From assembly GCA_942159475.1 (NCBI GenBank), contig OW804095.1:63826773-63890772 (forward strand): DNA of 64,000 nucleotides, written 5' to 3'. A model generated the notes under the pieces. That model was not told the DNA's origin and searched no databases. It worked only from the letters and a program-made list of their open reading frames with translations. How positions within the stretch are numbered: the stretch's first letter is position 1; each line of letters opens with the position of its first letter. The DNA comes from Sthenelais limicola (taxonomy: Eukaryota; Annelida; Polychaeta; Phyllodocida; Sigalionidae). Both the position numbers and the translations under genes were made by a program. Shown here piece after piece: positions 1 through 31,650 of this stretch.

Positions 1-3000
1 TACATTGTAAAAATATTGCATCAACACTACACTACCCCAAATCCTCCGCTCTCCGGAATGACGAACCTAGACTCCATTACCATCCAGATAACTCACAGGT
101 TCATACATTCGTTATATACCCTCAATGAGTTAGTGACTTCAACCAAACCAGAGCGTTGCTGCGGGCACGACGACCTCATAGGTGTCGCCGCTCTCTCAAG
201 GATCTTTCACCATTTTCTTTTCCCGATCTCATTAATTTCAACAATAGCAACACTCGGGGTACTTCTTTCAAAAGAAAGGGTATATATATATATATTGCGT
301 CCGGATTTCCTACTTGAATTATCTACAAATACACAGCCTTCCCATCCCGTCACATTCCCACCCGCCCCCACCCCATAGTGCTACTAGTCCCTTCCCTACA
401 CCCTAACGTGTGAAATGTGTCGAGTGATATTTTTACTTCGGTTTTGTTTATACTCTGCAGCAGTTTACACCTGAGCTGCATCATTAATTCTGATCAATAA
501 TAAAAAGTTCCACCTGAGAATGAAGACACCGGTTCCTAAGTCTACACAATGCATGTACAAACTAGCGAGCTAGTCCACCTCCGTAATACATAGAGACCAA
601 GTCTTCCTAAATAACAGAATCTCGATTTCATTGGGCTCGCTTAATACTGACAATAATTACACTCGAAAGGTGAAAAGGTTCATTTCGGACGAGGTAGACG
701 GCCGAGAGTACTATATGTTTCTCAGTGGATATCTAAGATTCATACCAAATCGAGAATAATGCGTTAAATGTTTGGGTAATGGCAACAATTCTATCAACCT
801 GGCGGATTTTAAAGAAAAGACTTGGTAACTACGTAAAGGAGAAGGCATACTTATACGAGGACGTGCTCAATGACATTTCTACAAGTCGCTAAGTAACCTT
901 ACAACACTATATTTTTGTCCTGGGGGTTGCAATTCTTTCTTCCTTCACGGCTATTACTGTTTTTACATATTAGCTTTGACACAATAACATTTTGGTACAT
1001 GTACAAGATGATCCTTAATAATATACAAAAGAAATAATTATGGACACATGATTTGGTTGACCATTGATGGTGGTCATCTGGGCGGGGTGTTAAACTCATT
1101 ATCTGTAAGCTAGTTTAAATAATGGCTTGGTCTAAATAATTCCGACCCAGGCCATAAATACTGTCTTAATGTAATGATCCTGAACAGAGGCATTGCCCCA
1201 AAAATTTAATAGTTACCATGTCAAATCAAACGTGATATTTTCTCAAGCAGAATTATGTGTATATACACTGATGTCAACAAAGTTAAACTTCCAATAGAAG
1301 CCAAAAGGAAAGCTGACTGCGCAGTGTCTCTCTACGGCGTAATCTTGCAAGTAATAAGCAGAATGAATCAAGCTTAGAAATTCCTTCACAAATGGTTTGA
1401 AATTAGCAATATTCAAGCATCCAGATTAATTATTTCTAGCATAGAACGTTCATGGGGGAGGGAGGCTGTCTGGTAACTATTAATTCAATTGCGAGGTGCT
1501 ATCAAAATAAACAGGTCCTGAGGCTTGGACCCCAGACCATATTCATGGCGAGGTTTTTGACGGTTTCTAAGTCTGTGAGTCTACTTGGCACTCTGGCCAT
1601 TGTATTGCACCAAAGTATATCTATGCTTAACCTATAGAAATGCTGCAAGACGTGAAAACTGGCGGCACTCGTTGTCTGTTTCTACCAGAGCAGTACACAA
1701 TTCTTTCCATGTCTACTCACAAAATATTGGCTTATTAAATTGTGTACAAATTTTGGTGAAAGAAAAGATCCCTGACTTCTCTCGGATGAAGCAAAATAAA
1801 CAAGGGCGTATGTTGAATACTCCATTAAACGGTATATTTAAGGATTTGTTTTCGGTGAATAGGGGTCGGGGGCTTTAACACGGGAAATAACAATAACTTT
1901 TCCGGAAGTACTGCTGCCAACCATTCAAAAGTCAGTAGCATGACCTCACTGGCCTTGCCCGTTACCTCCTATCACAACTATTTATTTCTTAGTACTTTTT
2001 CCTTAATTTGTGTAACTCATGAGTCATGGCTTATCCAGACTTAAGACCTGAGGATAATTTCCCAATGCCGCAATAGCTGCTCCTGCCTTACCAGCAGATA
2101 AATATAGAGGATGTGACTGGACCATCAGTCATTGTAGGGGTTACAACAATCAAATGTAACTCCTGTAAGCCCACTTCTAGAAGAAAAATTCCAACATTCT
2201 CAGATAGAAATGTAACAATTCCTGAACACAGATAACAAAAAAACGTGTTTCTCATATGAAAACTACACTGAAATGCTCATTACTGCCTTTAAAGTACCCT
2301 CTATTTATATTGATTCCTGTTAGCTTCAAATACAGGCTCCGTTTGTATATTTTTCAATAAGTTCCTTGGGCCATGTATTATCGAAATGTACAACAACTCA
2401 AAACCCTCAATGCATTCCGGGAAAGGGGAATATTGGCTCCAATCAGATGCAACAACATGAGCATGTGAGCAAAATATAACTTATATCAGAATGTTGCCAG
2501 GCCAACCCGTGCCCTCTGTTATAAATTATGCACAAGTTGACCTAGATAGCTTCCAAGAACTGGGTCAATAAGTGAAATGGATAACATTATAGCTGCCATG
2601 GAATTTGTAGGTCATGCATTATGGAAAAGAAAGTCTACTTAGATTGGTTTGGTAGGTTGTTTCATATGCTGTAGGAAGGTAGATGGGTTTATTCTGAGGC
2701 TGATTTGTGTTCGATAATAACAATTGATTTCTGCTGATATACTTGAAGGACCTTTCTAAAGATGGCAAAATATTTACAGTAGCGAAAACTGGCATCTCCA
2801 GTAAGTGGCCTGCCATTAACAACTCGGTTTTCAATAAAAGATGTCCTCTCAGTTTTCAGTGAGGGTTACCGCATGTAATCATTAGAAATACATAGAATAC
2901 ATGATTATTCCCACAAATAGACATTACTTGATTCATCAATGGTGGTTTCTTCATGCGAGTCCACCACTTTTTGAGCTATGCCCCTTCCATGACATCCACC

Positions 3001-4240
3001 CGTCATTCCCAGATTTATACATACATAAAACAAACTCTTCTTTCGTATGAGAACAAAATAAGAAATCAACAACCTAAACTCATGTTTATATATTATGTGA
3101 AATGCCCAAACATGTTTTTTTTCTGTCCTAGGTACTTCTCCACCCAGTTTACATGTCGTATATATATTCATATTCATAGATATACATGTATACTCCATAG
3201 ATTAAGATATACATTGCTCTGTATCTATACACAGTGGCAATCTCTTGTTGCGGGTGCCACCCATTTCTAGTCAGTGAGAGCATAACCACTTTCAGCGAGT
3301 GTTCAAGTGCATCAGCTCCTTTTCACACTGGCAATCCCTTGCCCTGAGCAGTAATAACTGACTTTTCTATCGCATTTTCGATTGCGTTTGTAATTTAACT
3401 GTACAGTTGAAGAGCTTAATTCATATAATAAAGTCACGTGAGGTAGACAGTTTAATTTTTAAGACATGCCCTCCGCGCGGAACTCAACCCAACAAAACCC
3501 CGCTAGCTCTCCCCCTGCCTCCCAACACACACATGTATACACATACATGGATGTCACTGTTTTCTCCTACAGCAGGTTATACTGTAACCAAGCCACAGGA
3601 TTTCCAGATTCACGGATCTCCTATTGTATAATTTCCGATGAACTCTTTGTGGTTTATTTCTGTTGCCAGCCTCCTGCGATTCCTGTTGTGTTGTATTATT
3701 CTCCTTTAACAATGAATACACAGATGGTCAGTGAACATGTATGTGCTAGTGGGTGACCGTACACCATACGATGTTGTTCATCAACACGCTGTTCATTCAT
3801 GCTCTTAATTGTCATCACTGTCTCGTTGCAGCCTCTCGGTCGGCCATTTAATAAAAGAATTACTTGTTAGGCAGGAGTTGCTCTAAACTAGCTACGGCTG
3901 CAGCAGCGTCATTTTGCCCACATCGGTAGAAGCTATACAGCCCAGAGTTTTAATCTATCATACCAGCTTTGATAGAATATAGCAGCGTTTTTTCTTGTTG
4001 TGCTTTATCCAGCGTTATAATGGTTGTTCATGTTAATTATATGGTAATTATACACGGAGACGCGTTTAGGGAGATGAGGGTGGTCCTAGGGGTTCTGGGG
4101 AGTCATGTTTGGCGCTAGGAGCTCACATCCCGAGACACCTCTCTCTTGTAACAGTCCCAAGGTGTCCCCTGGAGGGGCCGCCGCCCTCTTCTACAGAGGC
4201 CTCAGCCTCTATTCACAGCAGAGGGCAGCATGAGCAAGTT
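1..4240. other. 3' flank of ACVR2, no gene recognised
   Basis: No convincing coding exon, RNA gene or transposon protein is visible here. The reading frames are short and lack recognisable domains. On the minus strand an AATAAA hexamer lies at 3653-3658, about 580 nt beyond the ACVR2 stop codon, so the part next to 4240 is probably ACVR2 3' UTR. That assignment is inference only. Confidence 0.4.
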
Positions 4241-22367
<18,127 letters not shown>

Positions 22368-22559
22368 GGTGGGGAGTTGGTAGCATCCAAGACACCACAA
22401 AACACGTCGTAATTATCCAGGAAACAGGCCTATCGCGGCGGGCAGGCTAACATCTTGCCTGAGATAAGAGTATGTTGTTGTAGAAAACCGATAATCCAAT
22501 TGCAGTGCTCGAGTGTCAAAAGCTATACGACTAGTGGAACATGATCTATACCGTGCCTT

Positions 22560-22660
22560 CACCATAATGCACACACATTAACATCATGGCGGACGAAGCA
22601 AAAAAATTCCCGTATGTGAGCGGGTCAGCGCGCTATTGGCCGAGAAGAAACAGGTCACCG
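22560..22660 (-). promoter_or_regulatory. Probable ACVR2 promoter / 5' UTR region
   Basis: Upstream of exon 1 the minus strand shows a CCAAT box (22639-22635) in a locally CG-rich patch (GCGCGC) and, about 40 nt further on, a CCGCCATGATG sequence (22593-22582) resembling a YY1-type initiator motif. No TATA box is seen. The start site is inferred, not shown. The intervening sequence to 22368 would be 5' UTR if no upstream exon exists. Confidence 0.3.
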
Positions 22661-22699
22661 AAATTATCGATACCCACTGGGTGCGGTAGGCCTACCGTG

Positions 22700-23557
22700 G
22701 TACATACAATACACAAGAAAATAAAATAAGTTTTGTTTCTGTCCACAACCCGTTGTTGTCCAAAGATTAAAACTAAACAATAAATTCACATTCTTGCTTA
22801 ATCAAGGTAGTTTTTCGCCCAAAGTTGTCAGCTTCCAAGTCAGCCATCCCTCCACACACAATACACATACGGTATTAATTGAAATGCGCAATTGGCGATT
22901 CGTAATTATTTCGGGGGGAAAATACAACAAAAAGATATATAGCTGATATTACTATAAGAAGGTCTTTGGGGTGTCATTTTGATTATACTTATACATGTTA
23001 AGAATATACATGATATGCTACCCTATATAATATATAGTTTTCAATAATTGTGGAATATTTATAGGCCTATATATAGACCATATTATATTCTAAAATATGA
23101 TGAAACCACTATAGCCTACAGTACATGGTACGTTTGAAAATTAAAACGTTTCTGAAAGAATTACAGTTCCGTAAAAAAAAATTCAAGTAGGCTACAGCTA
23201 TATATGTTCACGTTTATTAATCACCATAACTAACTTCGGCTTATCCCGCACCAATGTCCGGTAGTTCAGCTGCACCGGGCACCTTGTTTACCGCCAAAGT
23301 TTCTGCGTTTGGGAGATAGTGCGATGCCTGGAGGGGCAGTTAGTTCAAATCCATGTAAAAGTTTAGTTTTTGGTAGATGTTACATTATGATGTTTATAGG
23401 CCTAGTTCCTGAACGCACCGCACACAAATGAAAGCTTCTGGTCTAAATTATAAAATTGTCTATCCCCTGTCCCCAGAGCAAGGCTAGAGCAAGATTGGGA
23501 TGTGCATAATCTATAGCAGGGCCAGGGGGTATTGGTGGTGGGATGGGGGTTAGCCTA
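22700..23557. other. Intergenic sequence, nothing recognised
   Basis: Upstream of ACVR2. No reading frame, RNA gene or repeat structure could be supported apart from short TAGGCCTA-type palindromes. Confidence 0.5.
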
Positions 23558-26500
23558 GGGGAGAGCGGGGTGAAATGGGACACTGTGAGTGATGCACAGT
23601 GTTTGTACTCCCTGAATGGAAAGTATTAGAAGCAATTAAATGCATGACCTTTCCTGGGGGACATATAGGATCACTCTTTATTGTACATTTTTCATTGATT
23701 ACCTGACACTTTTTTTTCTTTATGGTATATCATTTTTAAATTTCGCCCCAAAATGGGGAGAAATGGGACAGTCAAGGGAGAAATGGGACACAACCAAGGG
23801 AGAAATGGGACACGTCGGGGAGAAATGGAATGCGTCAGGGAAAAATGGTACATATGCCACGGAACTCATTTAACTTCAAGAAATCCAAAGGCTATTGAAA
23901 GGCTCTAAGAATAAATACAGGATAACTGATGAGCCAGTCAGCTTTGCTGGAATTACCACCCCGGGTTGTGTCCCATTTCTCCCTTGACTGTCCCATTTCT
24001 CCCCATTTTGGGGCGAAATTTCAAAATGATGTACCATAAAGAAAATAAAGTGTCAGGTAATCAATGAAAAATGTAGTAGTGGTAGGCAGTGTGGATGGTT
24101 GACGGGCAGACCCACTACAGATACAATTATCATATATTCCTTATCTTTAAATACATATATGTCTTGGGAGAAAACACAACAGTATGTGCGGGGAGAAATG
24201 GGACACTCCAGGACCGTCCCATTTCTCCCCCATGGCTTTGTCCCATTTCTCCCCAGTAGGGCTATATCATGTATCAGTATATCATGCTCTAAATATTTAC
24301 CTGCAGTCAAAATCTGATATGGCGACTTTCTCAACAATTTAAATAGTAATATTGACTATATTGCATGTTTGTAGTTTGAGAAGAAAATCTGTGATATAAA
24401 TCGTTCGGTCAAGCAAAAAAAATCTTTTTGTGACACAAAACACCAAAATTCCTCTAGAAATTGTATCATTAACAGCAGTGAGACCATATTTACACATGAG
24501 TCTATCCACCAAACTTTCGTCATAAGGTTTTTGTTCCATAGCAATGTTATTTTTGTGTCTGCAAATGCAATATTAGCATAAATGTATTTCCCTCTTCAAG
24601 AGCTGTCGATGGTATACCACTTTTATATGTGTAGCACAAAAAATGGCTTCTTTAATGTGGATAATATGTATTTTTTAGGCATAAATTGCTGTAAAAATCC
24701 GACTTCATCATTCTTGAATGCATATAAAATAAAGAATATGTTTCATATTATTAATTTTGATACATAATAATATGTGAAAATACATCAAAAATAATTTCTT
24801 AAAAAACAAATCTTGATTATACCACCCTCTATAGTTGTAGATTCAGAGTTTGTTGTGGGGTAGGAAGATGTAAGCGACCGTGCTAAAACTATATAAAATA
24901 CCACCACTGAAGCCAGACAACCCATCTCCGAAACATGTAAGGTCGTGACTAAATAAACAACAACAAAAAAACTTTATCTCTCAGTGTCTTATTGGGTATT
25001 GTGTCTATCTTATACCATCCTGATTATATAAAATATCGTTTTGAATAATATAACATGAATTTGGTATTTGGCAAAGACGTTGAAAAGTAGAATTTTACAT
25101 TGTCTTGGTAATGCAAAAATTTGTTTTGAGATTCGTTGGATATCTTTGATGTAGCATCATGTTGATTGCCTAAAAAAATAGCATGGGCACATTTTAATGT
25201 AAGCGACCGTGTCATAAACCATCATATTTTTCCTTCATTTATTTCCTTAAAGAAGATCTTTAGTGAAAATATGTCCCCCATAATAAGGAGTATATATACA
25301 ACATTTTCATATTTCTAAAAGAGCCCTGATTTCCCTCATATTCAATATTCATCTGTGCATGTAAGCAACCTTGTACTGTAAGCGACCGTGGGGACAAATT
25401 CAATTGGATTCATATTCATAATATTTAGCCAGTATTAAAATCAAATATATTTGAGTCTATCCACCAATCTTTCGTCATAAGACCTCAAAACAAGCGAAAT
25501 TTAGAAGGGTGTATATCATCTTGTAATGTTTATGCAATATAACCAAAGGCTTGGGCGACATGTATGCAAATTTTGGGAAACTAATTTTGAAAATCAGTAA
25601 TTCTATGAGGTTTTGCATCTAGGTAGCTCTGTTACTATGTAAGCAACCGTGGGATACATTATTAATTCCTTGAACATCATTAAAATAAATAATTTACACG
25701 ATTTTTATATTTATTTAAATAGAAATATTAGGATACACACTACTGTTCATAATGCACTTTTCTTTTTAAAGAAAAGCAATATTTTCTTCAAGTAAGAGGC
25801 ATTTGTATCTAAATGTATTTTACTCATTTTTGCAGTATAATGACACATTCATTTCTAAATAAGATCTTTAATAATATGCTATGCATATTATTATTCTGTG
25901 TGCTTCATTTAACAGGAAAAATAATGATTGATGCAAATAAAAAAAAAAGTTGATAATATTCGAAATATTTTTAAGTTAGGGATGAATAAAGTGTGTAGCA
26001 CGGTCGTTTACATTTCAATCATTTATTATTCCTGTTCTAAGGTATTTCTACTGCATGAAACAATGCTGAGCTGCAGGCTGATTGTGCAGTATCTCTAAAC
26101 ATGTCGAATCATCTTCAAATCATAAAATATGGATTTTGGGTATTCAGGAAAAGTTTATTTCAGCAGAATCGCACCAAACAGAATAATTTTCAAAAAAATT
26201 ATACCATAGAATTAACTGAGAAATAGCGAAATAACAGTGACCTATTCAAACCAACCATACATAGAGAACCACTGGGCCAATTCTGTTGGAATACACGTTT
26301 CTTGAAAGCCAAAAATCCAAATTTAATAATTCGAAGATAAAACATATATATATTTGATTTTACTACTGGCTAAATATCATAAATACAAATACAATTGAAT
26401 TTGCCCCCACGGTCACTTACAGTACACGGTTGCTTACATGTACAAATTAATATTGAATATGAGGGAAATCTGGGCTTTTTTAGACATCTAAACATGTTGC

Positions 26501-28186
26501 ATAGACTCCTTATACTGGGGGACATATTTTCACTAAAAATCTTCTTTAATGAAATAAATGTGGAAAAAATATGATCATTCACATATGGCACGGTCGCTTA
26601 CATTAAAATGTACCCATGCTAATTTTTTAAACAACAAACTTGATGCTATATCAGAGATATCCAATGAATATCAAAGATTTTTTTGCATTGCCAAGACAAT
26701 ATAAGATTCTACTGTTTAACAAAGAAGGTAAATGCCAGATTCATGTATTATTATGTGCAACGATATTTTAAATAGTTGTAGCACAGTCGCTTAGATCTTC
26801 CTACCCGCCAACAAATTATGAATCTAAAAATATATAGGGGGTTATCAACAAGATATCTTTTTAGGAAATTATTTTTGATGTATTTTCACATGTTATTATG
26901 TATCAAAATTAATAAAATGCAGCCATATTCTTTATTCTATCTGCATTCACAAATGAAGAAGTCAAATTTTAAAGCAATTTATGCCTAAAAAACACAGATT
27001 TTCTACATTATAGTAGCCATTTTTTGTGGTACATATATAAAAGTGGTATACCATCGACAGCTCTTGAAGAGGGGAACACATTTATGCTAATATTGCATTT
27101 GCATACACAGAAATAACGTTATTATGGAACAAAAACCTGATGACGAAGGTTTGGTGGATAGACTCATTTATGTTTTATATTCGAATCATTAAATTCGGAT
27201 TTTGGGCTTTCAGGAAACGTTTATTCCAACAAAATCGGTCCAGTGGTTCTCTATGTATGGTTGGTTTGAATAGGTCACTATTACTTTTCTATTTCTCAGT
27301 TAATTCTGCAAAATAATTCTTTTGAAAATTATTGTTTTGGTGCGATTCTGTTGGAATTAACTTTTACTGAATACCCAAAATCCATATTTTATGATTTGAA
27401 GAAGATTCGACATGTTTAGAGATACTGCACAATTAGCCTGTAGCTCAGCATTGTTTCATGCAGTAGAAATACCTTAGAATAGGAAACATAAATGGTTGAA
27501 ATGTAAGCGACCGTGCTACACACTTTATTCATCCCTAACATGAAAATATTTCGAATATCATCAACTTTTTATTTGATTTGCACCAAACATTATTTGCCCT
27601 GTTAAATGAAGCACACACAATTCTCATATCCAAAGCATATTATTAAAGATCTTATTTAGAAATAAACATGTCATTATACTTCAAAAATGAAGAAAAATAC
27701 CTTTAAATGCAAATACCTCTGACTCTCAGAAAAACTTGTTTAACTTAATAAAAGAAGTTGCATAATGAATATCAATGTATTCCCTTATGTTATAATATAT
27801 AAATTAGTAGAAAAACCTTTCACATATTACTGCAGTGATGTTCAAGGAATTAATAGTGTATGCACATGGTCGCTTACATAGTACCTGAGCTAACCAGATT
27901 CAAAATATATTAGAGATACTAATTTTCAATATTAATTTCCCAAATTTCGCACAAATGTTGCCCAAGATATCGGTGATATTGAGTAAAAAAATCAAGATGA
28001 AATAAGCATTTCTAAATTTTGCTGTTTTGAAGTCTTATGACGAAGGATTGGTGGATTGACTCATATGTTAAATTGGAGACAATGGGGGCAATAAATATTG
28101 ATTTTTGCTCATCCTGATGCAATTAATTCAAGCTTAATTAGAGGGTGTCCCATTTCTCCCCTGTCCCATTTCACCCCGCTCTCCCC
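23558..28186. mobile_element. 4.6-kb non-coding TIR element with scrambled inverted-repeat interior
   Basis: Both ends begin TA|GGGGAGAGCGGGGTGAAAT (about 25 bp matching in inverted orientation), flanked by TA, suggesting a TA target duplication. GGGAGAAATGGGACA words recur near both ends. Inside, 23682-23797 is the reverse complement of 23963-24075. The 24480-28060 interior is arranged A-B-C-A'-C'-B', where primes mark inverted copies. The motif TGTAAGCGACCGTG or a one-to-two-base variant occurs about 12 times in both orientations. No reading frame of useful length is present, so any transposase must be supplied in trans. Confidence 0.75.
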
Positions 28187-28188
28187 TA

Positions 28189-28800
28189 CGGACCCGCCCC
28201 CACCCCCTAGTCAGTCGAACCTGCCTCTAGGCTACTCAATGATCATTTGGGTAAGATTTTCGGAAAATGTACAATTCATCTTCCCCAATCTTCTCAAATA
28301 ACCCACATTTAAGATGAAAATAAAGGTCAAAATACAGTTCAACCTAACCAAACAGATTGCTAGAATCAATGCTATGCCAAATACTCACATTTACCTAGTA
28401 TTAACCAAATTGCAGCCTAATTTAGCGGAATTCACTAAATGTGTACAGCTGTCAATTGTACATTTTCTAAAAATCTGACCCATGTGTACTAGAGTATAGA
28501 CTTTAACTACCCCCACCCCCCACGTACACACAGAGGGGTCAAAGGTGTATGGCCTACACTTTTTTGTTCCAGCCTTTAAAAAGTACCCCATTTCCGTGAA
28601 TTTTCAAGGCATTTTACCACCCCCCCCCTCTTTGTGGCAAAACGCGGAAAATCCGATGCTAAAAAAGACCCCTTTTTATGATTTTTCAAGGAGTCCCTTT
28701 TAACATTATACATAGTAGCTTACCCATTTTACCCCACTTTTAGTGGCAAAACGCGGAAAACTTTATGCCAAAAAAGGACCCCTTTTTATGATTTCAGGTG
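28189..28800. repeat. Repeat-rich spacer with ~108-bp direct repeat
   Basis: GTGGCAAAACGCGGAAAA...AAAAAGGACCCC-type sequence occurs twice, near 28633 and 28741. The segment GGGGTCAAAGGTGT...TTTTTTGTTCC (28534-28573) reappears in inverted orientation at about 30400-30435, beyond the CR1 fragment. The LINE may therefore have inserted into an older inverted-repeat element. Confidence 0.45.
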
Positions 28801-28895
28801 GACTTGTATAACATAATAAGCTATTTTCACAAACATGAACATGAAACATGAAAGGGAAGGCAAATGCCTCGTCCTGTTTATAAACACCTGGATAA

Positions 28896-29369
28896 ATGGG
28901 ACAAGCCCCATCCATCCCGGATCTGAACATGGACGAGTCAGGCAATATGACAAGTAACGATGCAGAAAAGGCTGAGGTCCTTTCCACCTACTTTAGCTCA
29001 GTTTTTACAAGGGAACCAAATGGAATCATTCCAGAACTTCCAGTGCGCGCACACGCCACTATAAAGGAATGCTACATAAGCGAAGATTCTGTTGGCGGAA
29101 AACTGAAGAATCTAAACATATCGAAGTCCCCAGGACCTGACAAAATACACCCACGCGTACTCAAGGAACTCAGCACTGTGGTACACATACCATTAGCTAT
29201 CCTTATAAACCACTCAATGGAAACGGGAGAACTTCCACAGGATTGGAGGTGTGCAAACATCACAGCCATTCATAAGAAGGGCCCAAAGGACCGTGTGGAG
29301 AACTACAGGCCAGTTAGTCTCACCAGTATAGTAGTAAAATTGGCAGAGACCATCATAAGAGAGTCTTGA
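28896..29369 (+). pseudogene. LINE reverse transcriptase, N-terminal fragment
   Basis: 157 residues. The SPGPDKIHPRVLKEL motif (RT fingers), the GELPQDWRCANITAIHKKG block and ENYRPVSLTS are classic for CR1/Jockey-type non-LTR polymerases. The frame stops at 29367 soon after the point where the HGFR.G and YADD-containing palm should follow; that part is missing. The neighbouring frame continues with later RT sequence, so this is one broken ORF2. Confidence 0.85.
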
Positions 29370-30094
29370 GAATAGGAACTACAGAAAACCACAACCAGCA
29401 ATATACCCTCGGCAGTAATGGCACCCCCCTACAAAGAGTAAACCAGGAGAAGGACATAGGAGTACTAGTGGACACCAAACTCACCTTTAGGCACCACCTA
29501 ACGCAGAAGATCAACAAGGCGAACTCTGTGCTGGGGTTGATACATCGAACCTTCACACATAAAGATCAGAGAACAATGGCCACACTCTTCAAATCACTGG
29601 TAAGACCACACTTAGAATATGCCAATCAGGTATGGGCCCCTCATCTGGTCAGATATATAACAGCAATAGAAAATGTACAGAGACGTGCCACACGAATGAT
29701 ACCAAGGCTGAGAGGTTTGGAATATGAGGAAAGGCTAAGACAACTGAATTTGCCCACACTAGCGTACAGAAGACTAAGGGGGGACATGATCGAAGTGTTC
29801 AAAATCCTGACCAATATCTACGATAGTGAGGTGACAAATGGGCTACTAACCCTCTGCAAAAACAATACAAGGGGACACCTACTAAAGTTGCAGAAAGCCA
29901 GGGCCAACACCGAAACAAGGAGGCAGTCCTTCACCATCAGGGTGGTGGATGCGTGGAACGGTTTACCACCAAGGGTTGTGGGGGCAAGGACTGTCATTGG
30001 ATTTGAGATTGCACTAGACGGCCATTGGAAAAACCACCCGCTTAAAACCGACTATAGAGCCTCCCCTCTACCCGAGCGTATGCAACATCATTAA
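29366..30094 (+). pseudogene. LINE reverse transcriptase, C-terminal fragment
   Basis: Starts in the segment that normally follows the YADD motif (KDIGVLVDTKLTFRHH) and contains LVRPHLEYANQVWAP, VQRRATRMIP and the terminal AWNGLPPRVV block typical of CR1/L2-like ORF2 ends. Joined to the preceding fragment after loss of the palm, so it cannot be an active polymerase. Confidence 0.85.
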
Positions 30095-30444
30095 AATAAA
30101 AAAAACAAAAAAAAAACGACCTGGCATTAAAGGCCAATGGCCTAGACCAGCCAGTACCTTCATATATTCATATATTCATGAATAAAGAATTAAACAAAAA
30201 TAAAAAATGAAGGACTCGATGCAGAGTTTCTGCCATAATTAGGCATAGGCCTATATGCTATTCTTTGCCACTATTTAGTCAATAGCCTACTGCTCTGGCA
30301 TTAAAAATACCCCCCTTTTTCAGTATTTCGCGGAGTTCAGTTGCAAAATTCATACCTTATTTTCAATTTGTGTGAAAAATGACCCCTTTCTCTGCGAAAT
30401 TGGGAACAAAAAAACGTACACACTTTTGACCCCTGAGGGGGGGG

Positions 30445-30550
30445 GGCTACAAATGATTGGGCCCCGGGATGATTGGGCCCTGGGCCTGGACGTTTGGGCC
30501 CCAGCTAAAAGACGTTTGGGCCCCGGCCTTGGACGTTTGGGCCCCGGGCA
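30445..30550. repeat. Short GGGCCC-rich imperfect tandem repeat
   Basis: Four to five imperfect units of about 20-30 bp built on GA(C/T)GTTTGGGCCCC. It lies just upstream of the X1 insertion site at 30564. Confidence 0.75.
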
Positions 30551-31233
30551 ACTCGCAGAATTCAATATCCAACAGCGTCGACTTTCGGTTAGAAAGATAT
30601 CAGAGAAACGTGTCGGAGGTTTGCTCCACTTCTAATCTCACTTTTTTTTCAGATCCGGACAGGGTTCATACCCCCAAAGTGCCAAGAAAGTAAAGTTATA
30701 TCGCTGGATCACATACAACCAACTGACGTTTACTGAAAATGTGCATTTTCAAGTGAAATAAGGTTTTCGTATCTTCCCGCCTACAGCCCAGTACGGGTGC
30801 AAGGCACACATGAGTTGACACACAAGTTGATCTAATATCGCCCTTCGGAGACTATCATTGGCCCAGCGTGGAGACTATCACTGAGTGTCAATTCTAATCC
30901 TGCCTGTTTTTCGGCTTCTAAGGAATATCCAGTGAAAACTGATGGACAATATGACATAAGGACAATTCATGTTCACGTTCAAAGGTCTATATATCACTCA
31001 TACAGCTATAACTGAAGTTTAAAGACGGCTGTGCAACATGCCACAAGGTGGCACCAGCAGTTGTGAGAAAATTTGAAGGCTACAGTGAATGTGTACGCTT
31101 CTCACCAGGTGACGTGGTGGTGACGATAAACACTGAGTGCCCCAAAGATACGGTAGACAATTTGTAGAGGAGGAAAGCTAATCTATCATCAAGGTTTTAA
31201 CTGAAGCAAGATTCGAAATTCAACCAGTGTATC

Positions 31234-31650
31234 ATGATGGAGAGGAAAGTGAAGTACCTGGAACTAAAACCCAATCGACTGGCCCTTGTCAAAACCATGT
31301 TAGAGGAATCCATGGCCATCCATGAGAAACTATTCAAGTCCATCCAACAGTTGGAGGAAAAGAAAGAAAACAGACAGATGGTGGAAACTAAGGAATACGA
31401 ACAGGTGGAAGAATTTATAAATAATGAACAAACAGATGAGGAGATAATGGAAAACGCTGAAACCAGTGCCGAGGATATTTCGGAGATAGCCAATGACAAA
31501 GTACAGCAAGCCTCTGACATAGTCAGGCCCAGGAACCTGCAACGACTTGCAGGAGTACAGGATGGAGAGACATTCAGAATTAGGCTGGAAAAGAACATTC
31601 TCTCGCTGGGTATCCAGAAGAGGGGCAGTGAATCGTTAGGGATTGGTTGA
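31234..31650 (+). CDS. Acidic, probably coiled-coil protein of retroelement X1, function unknown
   Basis: 138 residues. The N-terminal two-thirds are charged and helical in character (KTMLEESMAIHEKLFKSIQQ, then many Glu/Gln), consistent with a coiled coil, and are specific to this copy. The last 25 or so residues come from sequence shared with X2. I do not recognise a family; Gag-like or LINE ORF1-like N-termini can look similar. It lies within an element with target duplications, so a host gene is unlikely. Confidence 0.4.
   Translation: MMERKVKYLELKPNRLALVKTMLEESMAIHEKLFKSIQQLEEKKENRQMVETKEYEQVEEFINNEQTDEEIMENAETSAEDISEIANDKVQQASDIVRPRNLQRLAGVQDGETFRIRLEKNILSLGIQKRGSESLGIG

Larger units (their letters stand above)
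28850..30200 (+). mobile_element. CR1/L2-like LINE fragment, 5'-truncated and internally deleted
   Basis: Carries the start of an RT domain followed directly by the post-palm C-terminal part. It ends in an A-rich stretch and ATATTCAT repeats near 30160-30180, a microsatellite-like tail common in CR1/L2 elements. The catalytic middle of RT is absent. Confidence 0.8.
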
